From Streptococcus suis (GTDB lineage: Bacteria > Bacillota > Bacilli > Lactobacillales > Streptococcaceae): DNA of 64,000 bases. Below are positions 30,021 through 39,126 of this stretch, one piece after another. The notes below the pieces were generated by a model. The model was given only the letters and a program-made list of their open reading frames with translations, had not been told where the DNA came from and did no database searches. Numbering within the stretch: position 1 is the first letter of the stretch; each line of letters opens with the position of its first letter. The stretch is from NCBI RefSeq assembly GCF_019856455.1, contig NZ_CP082205.1:1984001-2048000 (forward strand). Reading direction: 5' to 3'. Made by a program: the position numbers and the translations under genes.

Positions 30021-30376
30021 ATAAGAAAAGAGGCTGGGCAAAAAGCTCAACCTCGCTTCTCAGGGTTCGTGTCAACATCTCAGCGCAGTGGTTGATTGGC
30101 TTTAACAGTCCAGTGGACTGTTAAAGGTTGGAGATAGGATTTGCGAAGCAAATCTCAGCAATTCGTGTTTTACACTCCAAATCTGACCATTACGACTGTT
30201 GCGAACAAAGTTCGCTTCATCTCCAACCTCCAAAGGTTCCCCGAACCTTTGGAGCTATGCGGGGGTGGGAGTGAAACAGTCTGGGGATAGACTGTTTCAG
30301 CTCAACAACTTAAAACGAAAAATTGTTGACGAACTCTTTTTTTGACCAGTCGAGTTCTTTCCCGCTCCCTCTTTTA
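30021..30376. repeat. Long structured intergenic repeat, copy 1 (intact)
   Basis: This 350-bp non-coding unit begins GAGGCTGGGCAAAAAGCTC and ends CGAGTTCTTTCCCGCTCCCTC; its ends are imperfect inverted repeats. It contains several hairpins: AACAGTCCA/TGGACTGTT, GATTTGC/GCAAATC, GCGAAC/GTTCGC (30201-30215), and CTCCAAAGGTT/AACCTTTGGAG (30228-30254). A second copy at 36173 is interrupted by an IS110 element. It fills the space between rsmG and the convergent cold-shock gene. Confidence 0.75.
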
Positions 30377-30580
30377 TTATCCAATTTTTGTAATATTGGT
30401 TGCTTGAAGACCACGTTGGCCTTGCTCCACTTCAAATGTCACTTTCTGACCATCTTCCAAAGATTTGAAACCATCTGATTGAATTTCAGAAAAGTGTGCA
30501 AATACATCTGGACCGTTTTCTTGAGCAATAAAACCAAATCCCTTTTCTGCATTAAACCATTTAACTGTACCTTGTACCAT
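30377..30580 (-). CDS. Cold-shock protein (CspA family)
   Basis: A 67-residue OB-fold RNA chaperone with RNP1 KGFGFI and RNP2 DVFAHF; the start [15 protein letters not shown] is standard. AGAGGTAAC lies before ATG 30580. Its 5' untranslated region is interrupted about 20 bp upstream by an IS630 element, so the gene is now separated from its likely promoter near 31781-31809. Confidence 0.93.
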   Translation of the reverse strand: MVQGTVKWFNAEKGFGFIAQENGPDVFAHFSEIQSDGFKSLEDGQKVTFEVEQGQRGLQATNITKIG

Positions 30581-30640
30581 TTGTGTTACCTCTTTTTATT
30601 TATACTGTTCAAAAAACAAAAACTAACGTATAATAGATTT

Positions 30641-31153
30641 ATGAAACTTACTATCGAACAAACAAACGAATTAAAAACTTATTTGAAAGATAAAACCTAT
30701 TCCCCATTTCATAGACGACTTCAAGTAATCCTGTTCAGAGCCGAAGGTCTCAGTTATAGAGAAATCACTAACCTTATCGGCTATTCAAAGTATACAATCT
30801 GGTCCTTACAAGGCAAGTATGAGCTTGGTGGGATTTCAGCTCTAGTAAGAGAAACGCGAGGTGGACGGAACCGTCAATATTTAACCCTTCAAGAAGAGGA
30901 AGCATTTCTAAAAGAACAGTTAACAGCTTCACTAAATGGCGAATTTGTGACCATAAACTCTCTCTACGAAACTTATCAGAAACGGGTTGGACACCCTACG
31001 ACCAAGGAAGGATTCTATGCCCTTCTGAAACGCCATGGTTGGCGCAAAGTGACGCCAAGACCAGAACACCCTAAAAAAGCAGACGCCGAAACGATTCTAG
31101 CGTCTAAAAATAAAATCTTCATTCACGAAAATAGGAAAGCGCTTCAAGAATAG
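30641..31153 (+). CDS. IS630 transposase, orfA (HTH part)
   Basis: The 170-residue protein starts MKLTIEQTNELKTYLKD and carries the helix-turn-helix DNA-binding part of IS630 transposases (GLSYREITNLIGYSKYTIW) and a winged region. It ends where the frame changes; orfB is in the +1 frame. An A-rich stretch AAAAATAAAAT near 31106-31116 could be a slippery site. TATAAT at 30629-30634 is a likely -10. Confidence 0.8.
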   Translation: MKLTIEQTNELKTYLKDKTYSPFHRRLQVILFRAEGLSYREITNLIGYSKYTIWSLQGKYELGGISALVRETRGGRNRQYLTLQEEEAFLKEQLTASLNGEFVTINSLYETYQKRVGHPTTKEGFYALLKRHGWRKVTPRPEHPKKADAETILASKNKIFIHENRKALQE

Positions 31154-31178
31154 TCGTCGCTATCATAAAGTCAGACTA

Positions 31179-31676
31179 ATGTATCAAGATGAGGCGGGTT
31201 TCGGTCGGATTAGTAAAATTGGAAAGGCCTGGGCACCAAAAGGGGTGAGACCGCATGTACATAGCCACTATATTCGTGAGTATCGCTATTGCTATGGTGC
31301 TATTGATGCCCATACAGGAGAGTCCTTCTTCATTATCGCTGGGGGTTGCAATACAGATTGGATGAATGTTTTTCTCAAACAACTATCTGAAGCTTATCCT
31401 GACGATTATATTTTATTAGTGATGGACAATGCCGTTTGGCATAAATCAAGTACCTTAGAGAAACCACATAATATTGGTTTTGAGTTTATTCCTCCCTATA
31501 CTCCTGAAATGAATCCAATTGAACAAGTTTGGGCTGAGATTCGAAAGAGAGGGTTTAAGAATAAAGCTTTTAAAACACTAGATGATGTGATAAACAAGCT
31601 TCAAGAAGTGATACGAGAGTTAGATTGGTCTATTTTAAAACCAATTGTTAGTAGACGATGGTTAAAAAACACTTGA
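31179..31676 (+). CDS. IS630 transposase, orfB (DDE catalytic part)
   Basis: The 165-residue frame contains the DDE domain: MYQDEAGFGR (first Asp), LLVMDNAVWHKS (second Asp), PPYTPEMNPIEQVWAEIRKRGF (Glu). The frame is open upstream to about 31101, so it is probably translated as a fusion with orfA by frameshifting; it has no ribosome site of its own. Confidence 0.8.
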   Translation: MYQDEAGFGRISKIGKAWAPKGVRPHVHSHYIREYRYCYGAIDAHTGESFFIIAGGCNTDWMNVFLKQLSEAYPDDYILLVMDNAVWHKSSTLEKPHNIGFEFIPPYTPEMNPIEQVWAEIRKRGFKNKAFKTLDDVINKLQEVIRELDWSILKPIVSRRWLKNT

Positions 31677-31780
31677 TTGGTTTGATTTTGATTTTTGTTG
31701 AGTATTATTTGTAAAACTTATCAAGAGGAAAAACAAAAGATGAAACTGATACTTAAACTCTAAATTTATTTACATTCCCT

Positions 31781-31809
31781 ACTGTAACAGTATATTTCCT
31801 ATATGTCAA
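31781..31809 (-). promoter_or_regulatory. Probable cold-shock gene promoter, displaced by IS630
   Basis: Minus-strand -35 TTGACA (31804-31809) and -10 TACAGT (31781-31786) are 17 bp apart. Without the IS630 the distance to the csp start would be about 100 nt, a normal csp leader length. Confidence 0.5.
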
Positions 31810-31844
31810 CGATAAAGGGTTGATAAGTCCAATAAACTCAATAA

Positions 31845-32678
31845 TCATCGCCACGGATTATAGAATCGACCCTGATTAACAAAAAATAGATAGATTGTCA
31901 CGACTACTAGAGCAAGAATAAATAGCAAGACAGCGTAATCTATTCTTTGTAGAGGCTGTTGGGTATACCATGTTCTTTTTTTATTTTTTCCAAAACGTCG
32001 CAATTCCATAGCCGTTGAAATCGTATCAATCCTCTCCAAGAAGCTGAAAATCAGAGGAATGACAAGGGATAGATTCCCTTTTATACGATCCATCAATTTT
32101 CCTTTCTTGGACAATTCCAAACCACGCGCTTCTTGAGACATTCGAATCGTATAAAACTCTTCTTGAATATCTGGAATATAACGCATGGTCAAACTTACTG
32201 CGTAAGCAACTTTGTAGGATACCCCAATTTGATTCAAGCTGGAAGCAAACTGACTAGGATGAGTGGTCATGAGAAAGATAATCGCTAAAGGAACTGTACA
32301 AAAATACTTCAAGAGAAGATTCACCAGATAAAATGCTTGCTGACTCGTCAAGGAATAAACTCCCAGACCTGATAGCAAGGGAGTGTCTGCTCCGTAAAGT
32401 TCCACTCCATACCGTGGTGCAAACAAGTGAACCATCAGAGCATTAATTGCAGCAAAAATGATCGTCAGAATTAAAACAAGAGAGATTTCTTTATAACGAA
32501 TCCCTGACATTTTGAACAAGGCTAGAGAAAATACTGCGATAAAAAGAATCAAGCGGGTATCATAAGTAATCATAGCAAGAATGGAAACTATGAGAAAAAA
32601 GAGTAATTTACTGACAGCCGATAAACTATGAATCAAGCCAGTTCCTGGATGGTAACCAATTAGTTTTTGTTGACTCAT
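31845..32678 (-). CDS. ECF transporter transmembrane protein EcfT
   Basis: The T component couples ATP hydrolysis to the substrate-binding S component of an ECF importer. The 277-residue protein has five to six membrane helices and the cytoplasmic coupling motif with Ala-Arg-Gly ([13 protein letters not shown]). Its start overlaps the ATPase stop by 4 bp (ATGA). The likely partner S component lies at 40200-40748, separated by inserted DNA. Confidence 0.88.
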   Translation of the reverse strand: MSQQKLIGYHPGTGLIHSLSAVSKLLFFLIVSILAMITYDTRLILFIAVFSLALFKMSGIRYKEISLVLILTIIFAAINALMVHLFAPRYGVELYGADTPLLSGLGVYSLTSQQAFYLVNLLLKYFCTVPLAIIFLMTTHPSQFASSLNQIGVSYKVAYAVSLTMRYIPDIQEEFYTIRMSQEARGLELSKKGKLMDRIKGNLSLVIPLIFSFLERIDTISTAMELRRFGKNKKRTWYTQQPLQRIDYAVLLFILALVVVTIYLFFVNQGRFYNPWR

Positions 32679-34348
32679 CTTCCTCTCCTTTCTTCCTGCA
32701 TATAAAACGTCGTTAATTCTAAGGGATTAACTCCCAACCTCTCTGCCAAGTGAAAAATTGATGTTTCTTTTAAATTGGCTCGCTCAATCACCGTATCATC
32801 AGATAAAATTTCTGCTGGACTGGCATCTTCAATAATCTGCCCATCCACCACAACAACAGCTCTATCTGAATAATCTAGCATGAGTTGCATATCATGGGTA
32901 ATCATGACAATGGTGTGCCCTTGAGCATTTAATTGATCCAAAAACTCCATCATTTCCCGATAATGTCGTTGATCTTGTCCTGCTGTTGGCTCATCTAGCA
33001 AAATAATTTCTGGATTGAGAACCAAGATAGATGCTATCGTTACCCGTTTTTTCTGCCCATACGAAAGTGCCGAAATCGGCCAATTACGAAACGGATACAG
33101 GCCACATACTTTCAAGATATGGTGAACTCGGTGTTCAATTTCTTCTTCTGTCACCCCTCGCATGCGCAAACCAAGGGCAACCTCATCAAAGATCATCGTT
33201 TGGCTAATCATTTGGTTGGGATTCTGAAGAACATAACCAATCCGTTCTGCTCGCTCTTTGACAGAATCTTCTTTGATCGACTGCCCCTTCCAGAGAATCT
33301 CACCCTCACCCTGAATAAAACCACAAAGCACCTTGGCTAAAGTAGATTTCCCAGCACCATTTTTTCCAACAATAGCTAGACGTTCCCCCTTATGAATCGT
33401 CAGTTGGATGTCTGTAAGAACTTGTTTGTTAGGATAGGAAAAATGAAGATGCTTGACTTCTAACAAAGCCTCTTTCTCTCCATTTTCAAAGTGTAGAGTC
33501 GGTAGGGATGCTATATTCAAAGCCTCAATATCAATTTCCCAAACTGAGGAGAGGCGTTCTGCCTGCGCAATCGGATATCCTAAGGCGCGAAGAGTCGATA
33601 GATATAAGGGTTCACGGATGCCGTTTTCCTGTAACAATGAGGTACGTAATAAATCATCCTGTCCTCCATTGAACAAAATCCGACCGTCATTAATCAATAC
33701 AACTCGGTCCACCTGACGATACAGTACGTCCTCTAAACGGTGTTCGATAATAATGGTTGTGGTCCCTTCTTGCTTGTGCAGACGGTCAATCAAATCAATC
33801 GTATCTTGGCCCGATTTGGGGTCTAAATTAGCAAGTGGCTCATCAAACAACAAAATAGGACTCTCATCAATAAGAACTCCGCCCAGACTGACTCGTTGCT
33901 TTTGACCTCCAGATAAATCTTGTGGTCGATGTGCCAGCCAATCGGTCAAAGACAGTCTTTCTGCCCAATCTCCTACTTTTTGCTTCATCACCACCTGGCT
34001 TTCCATGTCGTTTTCCAAAGCAAAAGCTAGGTCCTCGGCAACTGATAAGCCAATGAATTGACCATCTGTATCTTGAAGAACCGTTGATACGAGCAAGGAC
34101 TTATCATAAATTGAAAGATTAAAAGCTTCCTGACCATCCAATAGTAAACTTCCGCTATGTTCTCCCTTGTAAATATTGGGAATAATACCATTAAGACATT
34201 GTCCAATCGTCGACTTTCCTGAACCAGATGGACCAATAATCAGAACTTTCTCTCCCTGATAAATCGTTAACTGAATATCTTTTAAAGTGGGTTCCTGTTG
34301 CGCTTGGTATCTAAATGTAAAATCTTTAAACTCAATGATTTTTTTCAT
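32675..34348 (-). CDS. ECF transporter ATP-binding protein with two fused ATPase domains
   Basis: The 557-residue protein carries two ABC ATPase domains in tandem: Walker [10 protein letters not shown] and signature LSGGQKQR in the first half, GKNGAGKST and LSYGQKKR in the second, each with a Walker B DEP. It therefore replaces the usual EcfA/EcfA' pair. TATAAT lies only 6 bp before ATG and no ribosome site is present, so its transcript may be leaderless. Upstream is a decayed gene, not the S component. Confidence 0.9.
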   Translation of the reverse strand: MKKIIEFKDFTFRYQAQQEPTLKDIQLTIYQGEKVLIIGPSGSGKSTIGQCLNGIIPNIYKGEHSGSLLLDGQEAFNLSIYDKSLLVSTVLQDTDGQFIGLSVAEDLAFALENDMESQVVMKQKVGDWAERLSLTDWLAHRPQDLSGGQKQRVSLGGVLIDESPILLFDEPLANLDPKSGQDTIDLIDRLHKQEGTTTIIIEHRLEDVLYRQVDRVVLINDGRILFNGGQDDLLRTSLLQENGIREPLYLSTLRALGYPIAQAERLSSVWEIDIEALNIASLPTLHFENGEKEALLEVKHLHFSYPNKQVLTDIQLTIHKGERLAIVGKNGAGKSTLAKVLCGFIQGEGEILWKGQSIKEDSVKERAERIGYVLQNPNQMISQTMIFDEVALGLRMRGVTEEEIEHRVHHILKVCGLYPFRNWPISALSYGQKKRVTIASILVLNPEIILLDEPTAGQDQRHYREMMEFLDQLNAQGHTIVMITHDMQLMLDYSDRAVVVVDGQIIEDASPAEILSDDTVIERANLKETSIFHLAERLGVNPLELTTFYMQEERRGR

Positions 34349-34354
34349 AGGACT

Positions 34355-34360
34355 ATTATA
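34355..34360 (-). promoter_or_regulatory. -10 element 6 bp before the ECF ATPase start
   Basis: TATAAT on the minus strand lies 6 bp from the start codon; transcription would begin at or close to the A of ATG. No convincing -35 is seen. Confidence 0.4.
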
Positions 34361-34459
34361 GCGTAAATTGACTCTGAAAAAAAGGAAGAATCATCAGTTT
34401 CTCCCATTTCAAATAAGTTCATCTATGATTCTAGAGCAGATGAATTCTACCTTCTTGCC

Positions 34460-34805
34460 TCACAATCGCATTAAAATGATACCATCAAGGTCCGTAAAAC
34501 TTGCTCCATAAAAGCCACGAGCATCTGTCGGGCGTTCTGCAATTTGCCCACCATTTACTTCAACACGATCGATAATTTTTATCCACTTCTTCCTTACTCG
34601 CCACATTAAGTGAAATCAAGACTTCATTGCCACTCGCTACTACCTGAAATGGTACGCGTTGAGCAAAGCTATCTGCCTGCATCAAAATCAAGTTGCCACC
34701 CTCAGGCAAAGTCGCAGACTTAATATGTCCAAACGTCGCAACTGCAAAGCTGATTGCTTCATAAAACCGACCAGCTATCCAAAGTCTGCTACTGCTAATA
34801 CTCAA
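34460..34805 (-). pseudogene. Glyoxalase/VOC-family protein, frameshifted
   Basis: The first part (start near 34805) encodes LPEGGNLILMQADSFAQRVP and SGNEVLISLNVASKEEVDK; after a run of five A near 34578 the frame changes and continues as VNGGQIAERPTDARGFYG to TDLDGIILMRL before the stop at 34460. Removing one A restores the VOC-type fold. The N-terminus also looks degraded. Function cannot be stated. Confidence 0.65.
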
Positions 34806-34905
34806 TGAAAATCAAAAGTAACCTAGGAAACGAAGCGAAGATAGAACTGAAGTTCATCAAGGCAAGGTGACAACGGATAATGTTGATTTTCGAAGGGGAT
34901 AAGTT
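34798..34905. repeat. Streptococcal intergenic repeat, degenerate
   Basis: The unit begins TACTCAATGAAAATCAAAAG and ends GTTGATTTTCGAAGGGGATA; GAAAATCAA and its complement mark the ends. This type of element is scattered in streptococcal genomes. The gap from 34906 to the trhO terminator shows nothing else. Confidence 0.5.
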
Positions 34906-34999
34906 CATCCAAAATAACTTCATCTCCTTCTCTTTTCTAATTGATAGGCTTCGTATAGAATGGACTGAAGAAAATAGCAAGCATTCTGATTACACAAAA

Positions 35000-35027
35000 A
35001 CATTGCATTGATTTCTCAATGCAATGT
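35000..35027 (-). terminator. trhO terminator
   Basis: A perfect 12-bp stem (ACATTGCATTGA / TCAATGCAATGT) with a 4-nt loop is followed by T-rich sequence on the minus strand. Confidence 0.85.
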
Positions 35028-35035
35028 TGATTATA

Positions 35036-36019
35036 TTAGGCATTTGTCGGAGCCAAAGTTTCCCCAATCGCTTCCAAGCGTTTTGCCCATTCTTGACGAG
35101 TCAAACCGTTTTCAGAGATGTAACGGTTGCGCTCATGAGCACGGCATTCAGCTGAACAGCCACGAACATACTTGTACTCATTCTCTTCTGATGTCAAAAT
35201 ACGACGGTTACAGAATGGATTGCCACAGTTGACATAGCGCTCACATGGTGTGCCATCGAACCAGTCCTTACCAACGACAACTGGGTCTACATGGTTAACA
35301 TCGACCGCGATACGCTCGTCAAAGACATACATCTTCCCATCCCACAATTCGCCACGAACTTCTGGGTCTTTACCATAGGTTGCGATACCACCGTGGAGCT
35401 GGCCGACATCCTTGTAGCCTTCACGAACCATCCAGCCTGAGAATTTTTCACAGCGAACACCACCAGTACAGTAAACAACTACGCGCTTGTCCATGAATTT
35501 CTCTTTGTTATCACGGACCCATTGTGGCAACTCACGGAAGTTGCGGATGTCTGGACGGATTGCACCACGGAAGTGACCAAGGTCATACTCGTAGTCATTA
35601 CGTGTATCCAAAACAACTGTATCTTCGTCCAAGAGAGCTTCTTTGAACTCTTTTGGTGACAAGTAGGCACCTGTTGTTACAAGTGGGTCAATATCGTTGT
35701 CAAAGTCGTTGTCTTCCAAACCAAGGTGAACAATTTCTTTTTTATAACGAACAAACATTTTCTTGAAAGCTTGCTCATTTTCTTCATCAATCTTAAACCA
35801 CAAATCGCTGAACAATGGGTTTGCATGAACGTAGTCCATGTACTTTTGAGTTGTTTCATAGTCACCAGAAACAGTACCGTTGATACCTTCGTCGGCAATC
35901 AAGATACGGCCTTTTAGTCCGATAGACTTACAGAAAGCTAGATGCTCAGCAGCATATTCTTTGGCATTTTCAATTGGAACATACTTGTAATAGAGTAGAA
36001 CGCGAATATCTTTTGACAT
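35036..36019 (-). CDS. trhO: tRNA uridine(34) hydroxylase TrhO (rhodanese-like, UPF0176)
   Basis: TrhO adds oxygen at uridine 34 of some tRNAs (first step to 5-oxyacetyl/methoxyuridine). The 327-residue protein has an N-terminal ferredoxin-like domain, a rhodanese domain with the active-site loop [17 protein letters not shown] (catalytic Cys), and a C-terminal Cys-rich region (CVN... as [13 protein letters not shown] and [11 protein letters not shown]). GGAGACACT precedes the ATG. It is a single gene within a region interrupted by IS elements. Confidence 0.9.
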   Translation of the reverse strand: MSKDIRVLLYYKYVPIENAKEYAAEHLAFCKSIGLKGRILIADEGINGTVSGDYETTQKYMDYVHANPLFSDLWFKIDEENEQAFKKMFVRYKKEIVHLGLEDNDFDNDIDPLVTTGAYLSPKEFKEALLDEDTVVLDTRNDYEYDLGHFRGAIRPDIRNFRELPQWVRDNKEKFMDKRVVVYCTGGVRCEKFSGWMVREGYKDVGQLHGGIATYGKDPEVRGELWDGKMYVFDERIAVDVNHVDPVVVGKDWFDGTPCERYVNCGNPFCNRRILTSEENEYKYVRGCSAECRAHERNRYISENGLTRQEWAKRLEAIGETLAPTNA

Positions 36020-36172
36020 AGTGTCTCCTTTTCAATCTTTGCAATAGATGATAAAACTCTGTCATTTCTAATAAATGATACCTTACGATTATATCGTTTA
36101 GCCCCTCAAAAGACAAAAATCTGAACTGAAAATTTAGAACCTGTATTCGCAGGTTCAGTGCTTATGTGTAAA

Positions 36173-36488
36173 AAATGAGGCTGGGCAAAAAGACCAACCT
36201 CGCTTCTCAGGGTTCGTGTCAACATCTCAGCGCAGTGGTTGATTGGGTTTAACAGTCCAGTGGACTGTTAAAGGTTGGAGATAGGATTTGCGAAGCAAAT
36301 CTCAGCAATTCGTGTTTTACACTCCAAATCTGACCTATACGACTGATGCGAACAGAGTTCGCTTCATCTCCAACCTCAAACTGTCCCCCAGACAGTTTGA
36401 GCTGTGCGGGGCGGGAGTGAAACAGTCTGGGGATAGACTGTTTCAGCTCAACAACTAGAAATAAAGACTTGTTGACGAACTCTTTTTT
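36173..36488. repeat. Long structured intergenic repeat, copy 2, left part
   Basis: Nearly the same as 30021-30344 (starts TGAGGCTGGGCAAAAAGACC) but with the late hairpin changed to CTCAAACTGTC/GACAGTTTGAG (36375-36401). It stops at the T run of GAACTCTTTTTT where the IS110 element begins; the rest of the repeat continues after the element at 38109. The stretch 36020-36172 upstream holds nothing I recognise. Confidence 0.75.
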
Positions 36489-36664
36489 CTACCATTTGTC
36501 AAGCCTATCAAGGTATTTGATGAAAAATATGTTAAGTTCAATAGTCAAAATAAGGAAATTGTTTTCTTTTGGACTAAAGTTTCGTGTAAAAAAGAGTACA
36601 CGAAATGAACACCTTATGTTGAAAATTTTTGATAAGGTGTTACAATAATATAGCATAAACAATC

Positions 36665-37867
36665 TTACCGATTTTGGGTTGAAGCGTAATCGTAAAGTTT
36701 GTTATGCATAATGAGGTAATACATTGTCCGAATGAGACGATGTATGGAGGCAATCGTGTGTGGCTTCGTAGAAGTCGTTTGCGATTGTCTTTTTCGTTTC
36801 TCATAAAAGTCTGCGATATGGCAAGGATTGGTATGACTGGCTGAAGCGATATTGTGGATACATTTGAACAGAATCTTTCTAGCGTAGGGATTGCCACGCT
36901 TGGTAATGTGTTCCTTAGCGAGGAAGTTGCCAGATTCATAGTGTCTCAGATCAATACCGATAAAGGCATTGATTTGATTGGCAGACTGAAAACGGCGAAT
37001 ATCTCCCAGTTCACCAATAATACTTGTTGCAGTAGTCTCAGCTATTCCAGGAATAGAGAGCAGAATGTCATATTCAGGTAATGGCTGAGCTAGTTCCACC
37101 ATTTGGTCTAGAACAGTTTGTCTCTGTTCAGAAAGTCTAAGCAATTCTTTTGCATAGTAACGAACCTCTTCCAGCATTGGAGAGGTTTTCTTGACGGCAC
37201 AATAAGATTGATTAGCTAGTGCTATCAGCTTCTCAGCTAAATACGCCACACGCTTGTCCGAAATACGTTTTGAGGTGGACTGACGAATGCTCTCTAAGAG
37301 TTTGTCCTTGCTTAAATCAAGCACGAAGTCCTTGCAAGGAAACGCAGTAACTAAGTTCCAGTATTGTTCCCCAGTTGGCTTTGATAAGACAGTCTCTATC
37401 TCTGGAAACGTGACTTGCAAGACCTTGTGCAGACGGTTTTTAGCTCGAACGATGTCCTCAGTTAAGTTCTGATAGAAGCGACTTAAATCTCGCAGTTCTT
37501 GATAGACTTCTTCTTGGACATAAGTGGGTTTACGATTCAGCACAAATTGAGATTGAGCCAGTTTTTCGGCGTCAATTTGATCTGTTTTCCGCACACGCAA
37601 GCTATCCAGTTGCTTCTTAGCTTCTAAGGGATTAAGCCGTGTATAAGCGTAGCCATGTTCATCCAGAAAAGCTTGGAGACGACGAGAATAGACACCTGTT
37701 GCTTCAAAGATGATTTCTGGCTTATGGACGGTTTTCAAATCGCCAAGTAGCCGAGCAAAGCCGATGGCGTCATTGGACATGGTATAGCCATGAACTTTCT
37801 CACCATTGACTAGAATGGCCACTTCTGAACTTGCCTTACTCACATCAATCCCAAAAACTGCACGCAT
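36665..37867 (-). CDS. IS110-family DEDD transposase, copy 1
   Basis: The 400-residue enzyme starts at MRAVFGIDVSKASSEV (AGAGG 9 bp upstream); an upstream in-frame extension of 47 codons would cover the non-coding 5' region and is not supported. RuvC-like acidic residues are in FGIDVS, FEATGVYSRRL and RKTDQIDAEKLA; the Transposase_20 domain follows LLSIPGIAETTATSIIGE with the Ser region ESGNFLAKEHITKRGNP. Appears intact. Confidence 0.88.
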   Translation of the reverse strand: MRAVFGIDVSKASSEVAILVNGEKVHGYTMSNDAIGFARLLGDLKTVHKPEIIFEATGVYSRRLQAFLDEHGYAYTRLNPLEAKKQLDSLRVRKTDQIDAEKLAQSQFVLNRKPTYVQEEVYQELRDLSRFYQNLTEDIVRAKNRLHKVLQVTFPEIETVLSKPTGEQYWNLVTAFPCKDFVLDLSKDKLLESIRQSTSKRISDKRVAYLAEKLIALANQSYCAVKKTSPMLEEVRYYAKELLRLSEQRQTVLDQMVELAQPLPEYDILLSIPGIAETTATSIIGELGDIRRFQSANQINAFIGIDLRHYESGNFLAKEHITKRGNPYARKILFKCIHNIASASHTNPCHIADFYEKRKRQSQTTSTKPHTIASIHRLIRTMYYLIMHNKLYDYASTQNR

Positions 37868-38108
37868 GATATTACCTCTTTGTCTTGAATGATTCCTTGT
37901 TTTAGTGATGTCATTTTCAATACTCGACGTCTGGCGTCCCACATACTTTGATAACATTCTTTCTAAAACAGGTGTCTTGCCAGTTTTTGATGCGACGTCT
38001 AGCGTCAAAAGAGTTCTCGACTTAACAAGACACCTCTACTTTATCATAAAGAAAAAGTAGTGACTACTCTCTCCCGTCGGAGATTTCCTCACTACTAATC
38101 TTAGTATG
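37868..38108 (-). ncRNA. Candidate IS110 bridge RNA (5' non-coding region, copy 1)
   Basis: The 240-bp region upstream of the transposase has a 10-bp stem, AGGTGTCTTG (38026-38035) with CAAGACACCT (37970-37979) on the RNA strand, closing a 46-nt loop. The loop carries GAGAACTCTTTTGACG, close to the insertion site GAACTCTTTTTTTGACC. A second segment, AGTATGT (37941-37947), is complementary to the element's end ACATACT. This fits the target and donor loops of known bridge RNAs; the match is inferred by eye. Confidence 0.45.
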
Positions 38109-38146
38109 TTTTTGACCAGTCGAGTTCTTTCCCGCTCCCATTTATT
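38109..38146. repeat. Long structured intergenic repeat, copy 2, right part
   Basis: TTTTTGACCAGTCGAGTTCT and CCCGCTCCCA continue the repeat interrupted by the IS110 element; the intact version is at 30339-30376. Confidence 0.75.
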
Positions 38147-38165
38147 GAAGGTTCGCTATAACTTC

Positions 38166-39086
38166 TTAGTCGTCTAATTCTGTTTTCAGTTGTCGGAGTT
38201 TTTCCAAGGTATCATGTCCAATCAGTTGGTTCACTTTTCGCTTATGGCGTCTAGCAATATTTTCCTTCCATTTATCTTCAATAGGATTATGTGGCTTCTC
38301 GGCTTTCCTTTGCTCTTTGATTTCTCTTGCCTCCTGCCACTCCACTCCTTTAATAACTTCTTCCCAATAGCTGGCAATGGCAGAGCAGAGATAGAGTTGG
38401 ACCTTATTCAACCAGTGTCCAAAAAAAGTTTGCGGAGCACTTTCCTCCACTAGCCGATAGGTCCTTTGGATTTCAATAAGTTGACTTTGGTATTTTTCCC
38501 ACTGGAGCATAGCTTTACTCGGCTTTTTTCGATAAAGTTGACGCTGTTTGATTAGAGCTATATACGGTGCAACAAAACGACTCGTCCGTATCTTGATAAA
38601 ATTTCTGGAGGAGCGAATGGCCACCAGCATGCCTGAGGCCAATAAGCGTTCAACCTCCCTTGCCTGATTATCTGGAAAACGGTAATGGACTTGCCACCCC
38701 TCTTCTTCAACCACTAAGCGAATCTGCATTCTACCATTTTGCCAACTCGCCTCCACCTCTTGCTTTTCATCCCATAACTTTTGAAAAAAGAGAAGAAGGT
38801 AGTAGCTTTGCTTACTAAGTTCATACCAACTGTTCGTATGGTAAAGGTAGGTCCGAATCGCTCCTTTCATATAAAATTCGCCATGGAAATCATAAAAAGT
38901 TGGCTGTTTGTATGTAGATTGTGATGGGTGGTTACTAACTCGGAAAACCTTATAATAATAACTATTCCAAAGAATGCAGCCATAAATTGATTTCGTCGTT
39001 TTCGATTGATAAAGACTTAAAACTTCCTCGTCAGGATTGAGTATAGAATGAATAATCGGTCCCAACTTTTCTTCTGTCCAGACCAT
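38166..39086 (-). CDS. Hypothetical protein, orphan gene between IS elements
   Basis: I do not recognise this 306-residue protein. It has a Trp/Tyr-rich N-terminal half (about 1-110: ILWNSYYYKVFRV, GAIRTYLYHTNSWYEL), then a basic stretch with many Arg/Lys/Gln residues, and a charged C-terminus. No signal peptide or membrane helix is evident. GGGGAG before ATG 39086 supports that start; the ORF could start six codons earlier. It lies directly between the IS110/repeat junction and the IS982 element. Confidence 0.6.
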   Translation of the reverse strand: MVWTEEKLGPIIHSILNPDEEVLSLYQSKTTKSIYGCILWNSYYYKVFRVSNHPSQSTYKQPTFYDFHGEFYMKGAIRTYLYHTNSWYELSKQSYYLLLFFQKLWDEKQEVEASWQNGRMQIRLVVEEEGWQVHYRFPDNQAREVERLLASGMLVAIRSSRNFIKIRTSRFVAPYIALIKQRQLYRKKPSKAMLQWEKYQSQLIEIQRTYRLVEESAPQTFFGHWLNKVQLYLCSAIASYWEEVIKGVEWQEAREIKEQRKAEKPHNPIEDKWKENIARRHKRKVNQLIGHDTLEKLRQLKTELDD

Positions 39087-39126
39087 ACTTCTCCCCTTGA
39101 ACACATGTTTTTGTTTGTTTTATATT

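Larger units (their letters stand above)
30603..31704 (+). mobile_element. IS630-family insertion sequence
   Basis: Two overlapping-frame ORFs of an IS630-Spn1-like transposase lie between imperfect terminal repeats (TACTGTTCAAAAAACAAAAA on the left; complement of TACTCAACAAAAATCAAAA on the right). IS630 elements insert at TA, and TA is present at both ends. Boundaries are accurate to a few bases only. Confidence 0.7.
36489..38109 (-). mobile_element. IS110-family element, copy 1
   Basis: About 1.62 kb, inserted in the T run of repeat copy 2. The same element occurs at 54975-56595 with the same length (constant offset of 18486 bp) and a small number of base changes. Ends are CTACCATTTGTC on the left and AGTATGT on the right; both sides abut T runs, so the exact junction base is ambiguous. 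Two hairpins lie after the transposase (TTTCGTGTA/TACACGAAA and AACACCTTAT/ATAAGGTGTT, 36582-36648). Confidence 0.85.

Noticed and set aside
30021..30376. Long repeat as a coding gene
   Set aside because: All frames are broken by stops and dominated by hairpins; it has inverted-repeat ends.
36582..36648. Two hairpins downstream of IS110 transposase as the only guide RNA
   Set aside because: They lack any match to the target; the 5' region has better guide-like segments. They may be terminators or end structures.
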